From: Bacteroidota bacterium | Lineage (GTDB): Bacteria > Bacteroidota > Bacteroidia > JABDFU01 | Assembly (NCBI GenBank): GCA_013286805.1 | Contig: JABDEY010000009.1 | Span: forward strand, 1 to 40,552 | Reading direction: 5' to 3' | DNA length: 40,552 nt | In this document: piece after piece, positions 25,062 through 33,333 of the stretch | Numbering within the stretch: the stretch's first letter is position 1 | How the letters are laid out: each line of letters starts with the position of its first letter | The notes under the pieces: model-generated | Databases searched by the model: none | Told to the model about the DNA's origin: nothing | What the model saw: only the letters and a program-made list of their open reading frames with translations | Translations under genes and position numbers: made by a program

Positions 25062-26861
25062 ATGAAAACCTTTTACTATTTTATTCTATCCAGCTCATTG
25101 CTACTGCTGAGCAATTGTCTTGTCAACCTTCAGGCGCAGACTTTTGATTGGGCCCAGAGAGGTGGTTTATATGCTTACGATTACGGATATGGAGTTAGTA
25201 CCGATAATGCAGGAAATGTATATGCCGCGGGGAAATTTGAACAGGACGCGATTTTTGGCACTGGCGCTGGTAGTGTCACCTTACCCAATCAGGGCAATCA
25301 CGACATCTTTGTAGCCCAGTATAGCGCATCGGGTACCTTAAACTGGATACATACTGGTGGAGGTCCATCCGGTGATTACGCGCATGCACTTGCCTGTGAT
25401 AAGGTCAATAATCTATATATTGCTGGTGAAATACAGAACCTCCAAAATGGCCCAGCAGCAAGGGCTGGAACAACTCAAATTGTATTTCCTGGCTCCTCTA
25501 TTACACTGAATGACATTGGAGATAATGACGCTTTTGTAGCCAACTATGATCTGAATGGAAATTTACTTTGGGCCAGAAACATGGGAGGATATTATAACGA
25601 CAAGGCCCAGGCGGTGGCTTATGATACTGACGGAAATGTTTTAGTGGCAGGGTTTTATAATGATACTGCTTATTTTGCCAGCACAACTCCTTTTAATAAT
25701 GCGACCCAATTCGGACCCAATACCACAACAATAACCGGCTCAACCACCGGTTTGAATGACATGTTTGTTGCTAAATATGACAAGAATGGTAATTTCTTAT
25801 GGGTACAACAAGTTACGGGGCCTGGCAGGGATGAAGCAAAAAGCGTAGGCTGTGATGCTGCCGGTAATGTTTATGTCTGTGGTTTATATTCAGATAGTGC
25901 ACAATTCGGAAACTTGCCCCTCTTTCCTCTTACCGGTTATTACAATACTTTTCTAGCCAAATACTCCCCATCCGGAGTTTTGCAATGGGTCAAATCCTCT
26001 TCCCAGGGTCCTTATGATAATGTTGCCTGGGCTTTAACTCTGGATAAGAATGGATTAATCTATGTTGCCGGGGAATTTAATGCATCCGTTTACTTTGGAA
26101 ATGTTGAGCTGATCACAAAAGGCATGGCAGACGTTTTTGTAACCTGCTACGATGAAAACGGAAATGTTCAATGGGCGACATCCGCAGGAGGGCAACTCAT
26201 CGACAGGGCAAGGGGTATAGGAACTGACGGCACCAATGTTTATATCACAGGGCAGTTTGGCAGTCTGACAACTATTTCAGGAAAAGACACAACTATTACT
26301 ACTGCAGGCTTTGGCTCAACAAATTTAATGGCGGCTGACAGCTCTGATATCTTTGTAGCAGAATTAAACAGCAGCGGTAAATTCCTTTACGCAAAATCTG
26401 TCGGCGGGATTCCGGATTCACTTGAGTTACTGGGTTATGAGTCAGGCAATGCCATTTCTGCGGATGCAGCTGGAAATGCATACGCTACTGGCAGCACTCT
26501 GCAAGGTGGTATATTTGGAAGTACGGCTCTTGCTCAGTACAGCAGAACAGACTTTTTTCTCACAAAGGTTTCCCCTGGCGCGACAGGTCTAACTGTATTG
26601 GCAAAAAATAATCAAGACGAAATTACCATATACCCCAATCCCAGCAGCGGACAGTTTACAATTGATTTAGCTCAATTACCGGATCAGAGAATAGAAATGA
26701 ACATTTATAACGGCATTGGGCAATTAATTGATACCAGGAGTGACAAATCTCCTTCCAAAATAAACCTCAATCTGTCGGCACAAAACAGTGGAATATATTT
26801 TATTAAAATCATAACAGAGGACCAAACCTTATTTAGTCAGAAGGTTGTTCTTCAGAACTGA
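25062..26861 (+). CDS. SBBP beta-propeller surface protein with T9SS sorting domain
   Basis: The 599-residue product has a signal peptide (MKTFYYFILSSSLLLLSNCL, cleavage near LQAQ) and about eight SBBP-type repeats (D-x-x-GNVY-(A/V)-x-G-x-(F/Y) ... DVFV-x-x-YD-x-(N)GN-x-x-WA-x-x-x-GG). Residues about 515-599 are a complete T9SS type A sorting domain (ITIYPNPSSGQFTIDL ... TLFSQKVVLQN). It should be secreted and held on the cell surface. No catalytic residue is apparent, so structural or adhesive use is likely. It is the only plus-strand gene between the GT2 synthase and the eleven-gene minus run, and ends at a strong bidirectional terminator. Confidence 0.93.
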   Translation: MKTFYYFILSSSLLLLSNCLVNLQAQTFDWAQRGGLYAYDYGYGVSTDNAGNVYAAGKFEQDAIFGTGAGSVTLPNQGNHDIFVAQYSASGTLNWIHTGGGPSGDYAHALACDKVNNLYIAGEIQNLQNGPAARAGTTQIVFPGSSITLNDIGDNDAFVANYDLNGNLLWARNMGGYYNDKAQAVAYDTDGNVLVAGFYNDTAYFASTTPFNNATQFGPNTTTITGSTTGLNDMFVAKYDKNGNFLWVQQVTGPGRDEAKSVGCDAAGNVYVCGLYSDSAQFGNLPLFPLTGYYNTFLAKYSPSGVLQWVKSSSQGPYDNVAWALTLDKNGLIYVAGEFNASVYFGNVELITKGMADVFVTCYDENGNVQWATSAGGQLIDRARGIGTDGTNVYITGQFGSLTTISGKDTTITTAGFGSTNLMAADSSDIFVAELNSSGKFLYAKSVGGIPDSLELLGYESGNAISADAAGNAYATGSTLQGGIFGSTALAQYSRTDFFLTKVSPGATGLTVLAKNNQDEITIYPNPSSGQFTIDLAQLPDQRIEMNIYNGIGQLIDTRSDKSPSKINLNLSAQNSGIYFIKIITEDQTLFSQKVVLQN

Positions 26862-26882
26862 TCAGATCTCTGCTTAGTAACT

Positions 26883-26917
26883 AAAAGACTGGAGTTTATA
26901 GCTCCAGTCTTTTTTTT
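26883..26917 (+). terminator. Strong bidirectional intrinsic terminator
   Basis: AAAAGACTGGAG (26883-26894) pairs perfectly with CTCCAGTCTTTT (26902-26913) around a seven-base loop, with an eight-base T run (26910-26917). It sits between two convergent genes (stops at 26861 and 26938). The A run on the left gives four T on the minus strand, so it can also end the long minus-strand run. Confidence 0.92.
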
Positions 26918-26937
26918 GTACACTCAGGCAGGAGAAA

Positions 26938-28599
26938 TCAATTCACGTTAAGTATTTTCAACTCAACCATCACCGGATTCAAATGAGATAAGACATCTCC
27001 CTTTGCATACATTCTGTCTTTACAGATTCCTTTATCGGCGAGATAATTTATAAGGGCCTCCGCCCTGTCCTGGGCAAGTTTTTTATTCAACTTGCTATTT
27101 TCTGTTGAATATATATAATCCGAAACCTGTATAGTCATATTCGGGTACTTGTTTAACAAATGTAAAAGATTTAATAACTCAACTTTTGAAGTCATGGAAA
27201 GCTCAGCCTTGCTGGAGTCAAACATAATATTATTAAGGCCCGCCTTTGATCCCGCATGTATTGGAACCAATTCAACCGCCTTAATCTCTTCATAATAATT
27301 GGTCTCCTTCAGTTTACAGGTATTCTCCGAGCAAAATAAATAGCCTTCTGTATCATAGGTTATCAAATTGTTTCTCCCCGGCGGAAGAATAAACAAATAA
27401 TCTTCTTTCCCGGCATTCATCTGATACACACTCAACGTTTCACCGGATTCATTATCAGTAATCACAATTTCCAGACGCTTTCCTCCTTTTCCAGTGAGCC
27501 TGGGAATTGTACCCTTTATAACATTAACAGGAAAATCCTTTTGGCTGACAAAGGTTACTTTGTAGTTACTTTTTTGATTCCTTACCGTATCATTAAGCAT
27601 TGGTTTTATAGGGTACCCAATATTAACGGGTTCTGTCCAGGTTCTGTCGTTTATTAAGGTGCTTGAAAAAACATCAAAAGAACAACCTGCATTGATTCTG
27701 TTGGAACTGTAAAACAAAGTCACTCCATCAGGGTATATAACCGGAGCCTCTTCATCGTAAGGAGAATTAACCTCAGGACCCAGGTTGATTGCTTTGCCCC
27801 ATTCGCCATTCGTTAACTTTTTACATTTATAAATATCTTTACCGCCAAAACCACCCTCACGATCACTTGAAAAATACAAAGTATACCCATCAGTAGACAG
27901 GAATTCGTCTTGCTCCCAGCCTTGCAAATTTAATGGTTCATTCAGTTTTTCCGGTAAAGTCCACTCATTACCTTTTAAGCCCGAAACAAATAAATTACCT
28001 TCACCCCCATCATCTTTATATATCAGAATCATCTGCCCATCGCCGGAAGTAGCCACCGTGGCTTCATTTCTAACCGAGTCAGACAGGTTGCAGGGAGTGT
28101 GGTTTTTTGTTTCTCTTTTGGCAGTATCGTTGCCAGAAGAAAAATACTGTTCGTCCTTTACCGGATTTTTAGCCTTATAATCCATTAAAAGGTTTAATTT
28201 ATTTCCAAACCTGCAAAGGGCTATATCCCGATTAACCTCTTCAATAACAGTTGAGTCCTTATTATTACTTTTGCGAAAGAGTTTCAAAAAATCAGCATAC
28301 GCCAAAATCGCCTTATCAAATTTATAGGCTGCCTGACATGCCTCTCCATAACATTTATAGACATTGATTGGCACCGGGGGTACACTAAGCGCCTTCTCAA
28401 AATAATTTATCGCCCTTTCCTTTTTTGACCTGGAATTTAAATAACAAAGCCCAATTTTATAATTCAGGATAGTATTAAATGAATCTGCCTTCAGAAGGTT
28501 GACGTATACCGGAAGAGAATCTTTATAATTGCAAATTGGTTGCCCAAAAATAGCCGGAAAACCTGGCAGGATTGCCAAAATAAATGCAATTCTAAACAT
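26938..28599 (-). CDS. PD40 propeller protein with degenerate OmpA-like domain
   Basis: The 553-residue product has a signal peptide (MFRIAFILAILPGFPAIFGQ), TPR-like helices (about 25-125), PD40 repeats (about 180-345; DEFLSTDGYTLYFSSDREGG, DEEAPVIYPDGVTLFYSSNR), a small beta-sandwich like the carboxypeptidase regulatory domain (about 365-430) and an OmpA-like C-terminal domain. That domain keeps the fold pattern (IMFDSSKAELSMTSKVELLN ... AQDRAEALINYL) but has lost the peptidoglycan-binding residues: GHTD is replaced by VSDYIY and the terminal NRRVE by PVMVELKIL. The layout is close to PorE of the T9SS, yet murein anchoring through this domain is doubtful. Last gene of the minus-strand run, ten bases after the response regulator. 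Confidence 0.85.
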   Translation of the reverse strand: MFRIAFILAILPGFPAIFGQPICNYKDSLPVYVNLLKADSFNTILNYKIGLCYLNSRSKKERAINYFEKALSVPPVPINVYKCYGEACQAAYKFDKAILAYADFLKLFRKSNNKDSTVIEEVNRDIALCRFGNKLNLLMDYKAKNPVKDEQYFSSGNDTAKRETKNHTPCNLSDSVRNEATVATSGDGQMILIYKDDGGEGNLFVSGLKGNEWTLPEKLNEPLNLQGWEQDEFLSTDGYTLYFSSDREGGFGGKDIYKCKKLTNGEWGKAINLGPEVNSPYDEEAPVIYPDGVTLFYSSNRINAGCSFDVFSSTLINDRTWTEPVNIGYPIKPMLNDTVRNQKSNYKVTFVSQKDFPVNVIKGTIPRLTGKGGKRLEIVITDNESGETLSVYQMNAGKEDYLFILPPGRNNLITYDTEGYLFCSENTCKLKETNYYEEIKAVELVPIHAGSKAGLNNIMFDSSKAELSMTSKVELLNLLHLLNKYPNMTIQVSDYIYSTENSKLNKKLAQDRAEALINYLADKGICKDRMYAKGDVLSHLNPVMVELKILNVN

Positions 28600-28609
28600 A
28601 GGATCTGTT

Positions 28610-28996
28610 TTAAGTCAAAACAGGAATGGCCTTATCATATTTCCTCATTTTAATTTCCAATTCCTCAATGTCTATTGGTTTATTTATAAAATCATTTGCT
28701 CCCAGCTTATACAATGCTTCAAGTAAATGCTTGTTATTCAGGGTTGACATCATGATGATAGGAATCGTGGTAAAATGGATAGAACGAAGCACAGTTATTA
28801 AAGATAAACCAGAAATCCCGGGCATCATGATATCACTTATCAGGAGATCAAATTTTATTCCTTCCGGATTTTCAGTCACCATACTTATAGCTCTTTCGCT
28901 GTTCTCAACTGAAACAACTTTATGACCTAAGTGTTCCAAATTAAACCTGAGTGCTTTGAGCGTAAATAAGTCGTCATCTATTATCAGAATATTCAT
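28610..28996 (-). CDS. Single-domain CheY-like response regulator
   Basis: The ATG at 28996 gives 128 residues (a TTG at 29002 is in frame but less likely). It is a receiver domain only: acidic pocket DDD near residues 7-9, phospho-acceptor Asp in LLISDIMMPG (about 54), Thr/Ser in IIMMST (about 81-86) and Lys in NDFINKPID (about 105). No output domain exists. Such proteins pass phosphate or a conformational signal by protein contact. No histidine kinase, phosphotransferase or diguanylate cyclase lies in the window, so partners are unknown. Its place between envelope-protein genes, with 10- and 29-base gaps, suggests control of an envelope process rather than of transcription (inference). Confidence 0.92.
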   Translation of the reverse strand: MNILIIDDDLFTLKALRFNLEHLGHKVVSVENSERAISMVTENPEGIKFDLLISDIMMPGISGLSLITVLRSIHFTTIPIIMMSTLNNKHLLEALYKLGANDFINKPIDIEELEIKMRKYDKAIPVLT

Positions 28997-29025
28997 AATC
29001 AATTTATCTTTTTATTTATCGTTTT

Positions 29026-29460
29026 CTATCCTTTATTAGCAATATTATCATTCTTCTGCATTTTTATCAGTTCAGCCAGTTTCATTCCTAGTTCATTCAC
29101 TTCCCGGTTAAACTTAACTACCAACATCCCCCAATCGCTGTCCTCTTCCTTAATCATTGCCAGTCTTTCCCTTAAGTCATCGTATTTTTTTTCTATTGCT
29201 GCAATCTTTGGCTCGAATTCATTTTGAACCTCCTCCTCTTTCTTTGAAAGTTCTGCTTTAAAAGCTGCTATTTTCTTATCGGCTTCCCTGATTTTCCGCT
29301 CATTCGTGATTTTAAATTTCAGAAATTCACTGGAATCTGCTTTTGACTGCAACAGCTCCAGGCCTGTTTCTATTCTGCCTACTTTAGCCGGAAGAGCATA
29401 AATGCTGACCAAGGTTACTACGGCCAGGACAGCAATCGTAATTAATGTGTTCATTTTCAT
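29026..29460 (-). CDS. Membrane-anchored coiled-coil protein
   Basis: The 144-residue product has one N-terminal hydrophobic segment (NTLITIAVLAVVTLVSIYAL) without a clear cleavage site, and a long coiled coil rich in K and E (about 35-115; READKKIAAFKAELSKKEEE and FEPKIAAIEKKYDDLRERLA). It likely sits in the inner membrane with the coil in the periplasm. I do not recognise a family. The gene lies 19 bases after the OmpA lipoprotein gene, whose product also has a coiled-coil region, so the two could pair across the periplasm (inference). Confidence 0.8.
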   Translation of the reverse strand: MKMNTLITIAVLAVVTLVSIYALPAKVGRIETGLELLQSKADSSEFLKFKITNERKIREADKKIAAFKAELSKKEEEVQNEFEPKIAAIEKKYDDLRERLAMIKEEDSDWGMLVVKFNREVNELGMKLAELIKMQKNDNIANKG

Positions 29461-29479
29461 TTTTATAGCTTTTTTACAG

Positions 29480-30322
29480 TTATTTTCTGACCATTAATTT
29501 AAAAAACTGGTCAAGCTGTGGAATAATAATTATTCTTGTTCTTCGGTTTAAGGCCCTCCCCTCTGGTGTATCATTAGAGGCTAAAGGAACAAACTTACTA
29601 TGACCCGCAGCAGTCATTCTAACAGGGCTAATATTATATTGATTCTCCAGAACTCTGACTACGGAAGTGGCTCGTCTGACGCTTAAATCCCAGTTATCAT
29701 TTATACAGGACGTGTGAATTGGGATACTGTCTGTATGACCTTCAACAATTAATTCTATATCGGGATGGGCATCGAGCACACTTGCAACCTTACCCAATAC
29801 AAGTTTGGCATTGTCTGTGACTATATATTCTCCGCTATTGAACAATAATTTATCTGATATGTCAATATAAACTACTCCTTTTTCCACTTTGACTGTAATG
29901 TCCTTGTCGTTTACATCAGCCAAACTGCTTTTTAGATTCATAACCAGGTTCATGTTTAAAGAATCCTTTCTTGCCATGGCAGACTGAAGGTTGTTGATGT
30001 AAGAATCCTTTTTGCTCAGATTTTCCAAAGATTGCTTCACACTTTCAGCCTGTTTAGATGACAAAACAGACATATCCTCCAAAACACCCAATGCCTGCGT
30101 ACTGTTCTTTTTCAAATAGTCAATTTGTGACAGTAATGAAGCCTTTTGATCGATTAAATCAGCATTTGAGGACTGAGCACTCTTTAACTGATCAGCACAG
30201 ATCTTTTCATTAGCAAGCTCTGTATTGTATTTTTTATCCAACAGGGAATATTTCTTTGTGCTTACACAGGAACAGATGAATAAAGAGAGTACAGTGCCTG
30301 TAAGGAAAATTTTTGCTTTCAT
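29480..30322 (-). CDS. OmpA family lipoprotein with coiled-coil stalk
   Basis: The 280-residue product has a lipoprotein signal with C19 in LFICSCVSTKK. A predicted coiled coil (about 25-125) is followed by an OmpA/MotB-type domain (about 150-270): LLFNSGEYIVTDNAKLVL, then IVEGHTDSIPI with the conserved Asp, WDLSVRRATSVVRVL with the conserved Arg, and ALNRRTRIIIIP. It should be anchored in the outer membrane and grip peptidoglycan. The OmpA domain is of the MotB-like form in which an insert follows GHTD. Its neighbours are a DUF892 protein upstream (28 bases) and the coiled-coil protein downstream (19 bases). This is the intact murein anchor of the run, unlike the protein at 26938. Confidence 0.93.
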   Translation of the reverse strand: MKAKIFLTGTVLSLFICSCVSTKKYSLLDKKYNTELANEKICADQLKSAQSSNADLIDQKASLLSQIDYLKKNSTQALGVLEDMSVLSSKQAESVKQSLENLSKKDSYINNLQSAMARKDSLNMNLVMNLKSSLADVNDKDITVKVEKGVVYIDISDKLLFNSGEYIVTDNAKLVLGKVASVLDAHPDIELIVEGHTDSIPIHTSCINDNWDLSVRRATSVVRVLENQYNISPVRMTAAGHSKFVPLASNDTPEGRALNRRTRIIIIPQLDQFFKLMVRK

Positions 30323-30350
30323 GTTTTTATGATTTTATTTATTTTTGCTA

Positions 30351-30887
30351 TCACCAGTATACTTCCTGAGGTAATTCTGTATTCATTATTGTTTCTACCA
30401 AAATTAAAAGGCTTTCTTTCCCTTGTGTCTTTTCCTTTAGATTTTTCTCTAATAACGTTGTTACTTCTGATTCATCCAGTGTTTTAGATAAGGAGCAAAG
30501 CGTCCTGTAAGACTCAATTTCGTAATCAACCATTTTCTGCCCAATCAAAACAATTGCCGAATCCAAAAGAGCTCCCGGCTCAGCATTTTTAAGTATTTCC
30601 TCAGCTTCCGTTATTAAATTTGCCACACGTTCACATCTTTTCGTAACAGGCGTTTCCTCAATAAGGGTAAATATTGCTTTAATTCTTCCATCCTGTTTTC
30701 TGGAAATTTCAAGATACTCCTTCAGATTATCTGCTAACTCTTCTGAGTTGGTATTATTAATCAATCTGGGAATAATCTTTGCGAAGGCCTTTTCTGAGTA
30801 GTACACATCATTTAGCAAATCTATAAACAACTCTCCTATCCAGTTGTTTTCTTCAGTTTGCATAGCCGGGAAAGTTGAATTTTTCAT
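30351..30887 (-). CDS. DUF892 (YciE/YciF-type) ferritin-like protein, copy 2
   Basis: The 178-residue protein has the DUF892 four-helix pattern: FIDLLNDVYYSEKAFAKIIP, LEISRKQDGRIKAIF, the TKRCE turn, VLIGQKMVDYEIESYRTL and NLKEKTQGKESL. Compared with copy 1 at 17799, several core positions differ: DEL is DLL, KIEFFE is KMVDYE and EEK is KEK. Metal binding may therefore be altered or lost. An ATG at 30887 is used, and an internal ATG nine codons later is possible. It lies 71 bases after the GT4 gene and 28 before the OmpA lipoprotein gene, an unusual place for a ferritin-like protein. Confidence 0.85.
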   Translation of the reverse strand: MKNSTFPAMQTEENNWIGELFIDLLNDVYYSEKAFAKIIPRLINNTNSEELADNLKEYLEISRKQDGRIKAIFTLIEETPVTKRCERVANLITEAEEILKNAEPGALLDSAIVLIGQKMVDYEIESYRTLCSLSKTLDESEVTTLLEKNLKEKTQGKESLLILVETIMNTELPQEVYW

Positions 30888-30958
30888 TTCGATTTCTTAT
30901 GTACTGAATTATAAGAACGAAGATACTTTGAGAAACAAAACCTGCTTTTAAATTTCGT

Positions 30959-33232
30959 TTAGTGCCTGTTTTGGATAGCCAGATTTGGAATATGCTGTTC
31001 CTCTGATCGCTCATCTGGTATTGGCGAATACATCTCTTTCATTGCCAGCCGGGCCAACAGATAGCATATGGTGGATTCTGCACCCTGATTAAGGTTTACG
31101 TTCTTTTCTTCCAGTCCATCATAGCTGCCACCTGTAGCCGAATTGTAGATTACCTGATTCAAATGATTGTTTCCTAAAAACCAACTAAATGCCTTATTGG
31201 CCAGTTCCTTGTATTTTTCCTGCCTGAAAACTTCATAAAATGCCTGCAGGGTAAGAATCGTATAGGCAATGTCTATGGGCTGTTCACCGTATTTATTCAT
31301 TTCAGTTCCACGTTGGTGCCATCCGACATTAGAAATTACATGGATACCATCTGCAGTAAATATTTTAGAAATTAAAAAGTCAAAAGAATCTTTGGCTATT
31401 ATCTTATACATTTCATCTCCCGAAGAAAGATAGGCGTACAACATTGCCTCCGGAATGGTGCTATTTGCATAGGTCAGGTATTGTTCAAACCATTCCCATC
31501 CCTGATCAAAGTTATCATAATAATTTTCCTGCAACTTTTTTGAAAGAACATGAATAATAAATTTCACCTTCAGGTTATCCCGTACCTTGTTATTGAGATA
31601 CAATCCTTTTATAGCGAATGAAATAGCACGTGGAGAGGTTAACTTATAGACATTATCCAAAGCCTTTTCAAAAATATTTTCTGCCCTGAGAAAGAAATAT
31701 GGATGTAATTCCAAGTTTCCGGAAAGAAAGGCTCCCAATGCCCAAATTGTTCTCCCATTCGCATCCTCCAGATTTACTTTTGAATTTTTGGAGTCGAATT
31801 TCCCATTCTGATCCACATAATTAAAAAATTTCCCATCCGGTTGCTGGCAGAATTTTATAAAATTCAAATACACATCCATTAGTCGGATCTGTGCTTTATC
31901 CTTCGTCATTTTATAATAGCCAGACAAAGCAATTAAAGCTCTTGCATTATCGTCCAGCGTATAACCAGAGGCTATATCAGGCATATTCAAATCACAAAAC
32001 TGGATAATTCCTGACCGGTTGGTTAAAGCGTATATGTGTTGTAATGAAATCTCCGGAATAGTATAAACCAATTCCAAAACGGGTTTAGTAAATTTATTGA
32101 ATAGTTTCACATGAGCTATTGCCACATTTTCCCAGGAAGATGCTTTAATCAGGTGAAGCGCATTTCTTCCCATTTCCCTTCTTAATTTAGCGTCGGCTAA
32201 CAACCGTATACCCGCTTCTGCCAGCTGATGGGAATTCCCAAAATCAACAAGTACTCCCGTTCCGCCACTTACCATTTCTTTAGCATGAGGTATGGGTGTT
32301 GCAATAATCGGACAGCCGCAGGACATGGCGTACGCAAATGTTCCACTCACAGCCTGATTAGGATCCGTTGAAGTAAACAGGTAAATATCTGTAAGCGTAA
32401 GGTAGTTTAACAGTTCGCTTAATGTAAGGTACTTGTTTATGAATAGGACATGTTCCTTCAATCCCAATTGCACCACTTTCTCCTCCAGAAGCTTTCTGTA
32501 ATTTTCTCCTTCATTCCGGATTACTTCGGGATGGGTTTTACCTAAAATCACATACAAAACAGTTGGAAACCTTTTTTTGATTGCAGGTAATGCATCGAGT
32601 GCTGTTTCAATACCCTTATTACTGCTCAAAAGACCGAAGGTCGAAAGTACCAATCGGTTATCCAGCTTATATTGAGTCTTTAATTCGCTTTTGTCCTTCC
32701 ATTTAGGCTGATGGGTTCCGTGTGGAATAACAACAACTTTCTCCAGAACAATACCGTATGCTTCTTTCAGGATTTTAGCTGATGTCTGCGTTGAAACGAT
32801 CACACTTTCAGATAAGACAACGAGTGTTTTTACAATTGACAAACGCTTCATACATGGATCAGGCAGAACAGTATGAAAGCTGGTAATAATGGGTTTATTT
32901 AAATAACTCAAAAAGTAAAGCAAATCTTCCCCAAAATTTCCGCTGAACAAACCAAATTCGTGCTGGAGGCAAATACAGGCTATGGAGTCGTCGGCATTCA
33001 TCAGCTCAGCCAATGCGAAGTAATCCTCAAATTTGTTTGTATTCAGAATATGTTTCACTTCAAAGGGATATGCCCTTTTCTCCATTCCATTATCCAGGGC
33101 GCAAACAGAGACAGAGAAAGAACTCCCGAATTTATTTTCAATTGCCTGAATCAGGTCCTGACTGTATGTGGCTATGCCGCACTCACGGGGAGGGTAACTG
33201 CTGATAAAAATAATTTCCTTTTTAGTTTCCAT
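30959..33232 (-). CDS. GT4 glycosyltransferase fused to a C-terminal alpha/alpha-barrel-like domain
   Basis: I use the ATG at 33232; a TTG at 33250 is in frame. The 757-residue cytoplasmic protein has a GT-B glycosyltransferase in residues about 5-385: SSYPPRECGIATYSQDL at the N-terminus, LQHEFGLFSG, STFGLLSSNKGIETAL, then DPNQAVSGTFAYAMSCGCPI, where the usual first Glu of E-x7-E is missing. That SGT-x-AYA variant is known in a GT4 subgroup of Bacteroidota and Proteobacteria. Residues about 400-740 are helical with repeats typical of (alpha/alpha)6 barrels (GYTLDDNARALIALSGYYKM; NLEDANGRTIWALGAFLSGN; WHQRGTEMNKYGEQPIDIAY). The second domain could be a glycosidase or phosphorylase-like partner; its catalytic residues are not evident. 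The gene lies between the GH26 and DUF892 genes. Confidence 0.85.
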   Translation of the reverse strand: METKKEIIFISSYPPRECGIATYSQDLIQAIENKFGSSFSVSVCALDNGMEKRAYPFEVKHILNTNKFEDYFALAELMNADDSIACICLQHEFGLFSGNFGEDLLYFLSYLNKPIITSFHTVLPDPCMKRLSIVKTLVVLSESVIVSTQTSAKILKEAYGIVLEKVVVIPHGTHQPKWKDKSELKTQYKLDNRLVLSTFGLLSSNKGIETALDALPAIKKRFPTVLYVILGKTHPEVIRNEGENYRKLLEEKVVQLGLKEHVLFINKYLTLSELLNYLTLTDIYLFTSTDPNQAVSGTFAYAMSCGCPIIATPIPHAKEMVSGGTGVLVDFGNSHQLAEAGIRLLADAKLRREMGRNALHLIKASSWENVAIAHVKLFNKFTKPVLELVYTIPEISLQHIYALTNRSGIIQFCDLNMPDIASGYTLDDNARALIALSGYYKMTKDKAQIRLMDVYLNFIKFCQQPDGKFFNYVDQNGKFDSKNSKVNLEDANGRTIWALGAFLSGNLELHPYFFLRAENIFEKALDNVYKLTSPRAISFAIKGLYLNNKVRDNLKVKFIIHVLSKKLQENYYDNFDQGWEWFEQYLTYANSTIPEAMLYAYLSSGDEMYKIIAKDSFDFLISKIFTADGIHVISNVGWHQRGTEMNKYGEQPIDIAYTILTLQAFYEVFRQEKYKELANKAFSWFLGNNHLNQVIYNSATGGSYDGLEEKNVNLNQGAESTICYLLARLAMKEMYSPIPDERSEEQHIPNLAIQNRH

Positions 33233-33333
33233 TAATTCGCTTTTGTTCAAATTTCCATTAATAAGACAACTGAAGTGTTATGTTATCCTGTAAAACTGCT
33301 TACATAATTTACAGGTAAAAAAGTAATCTGGAT

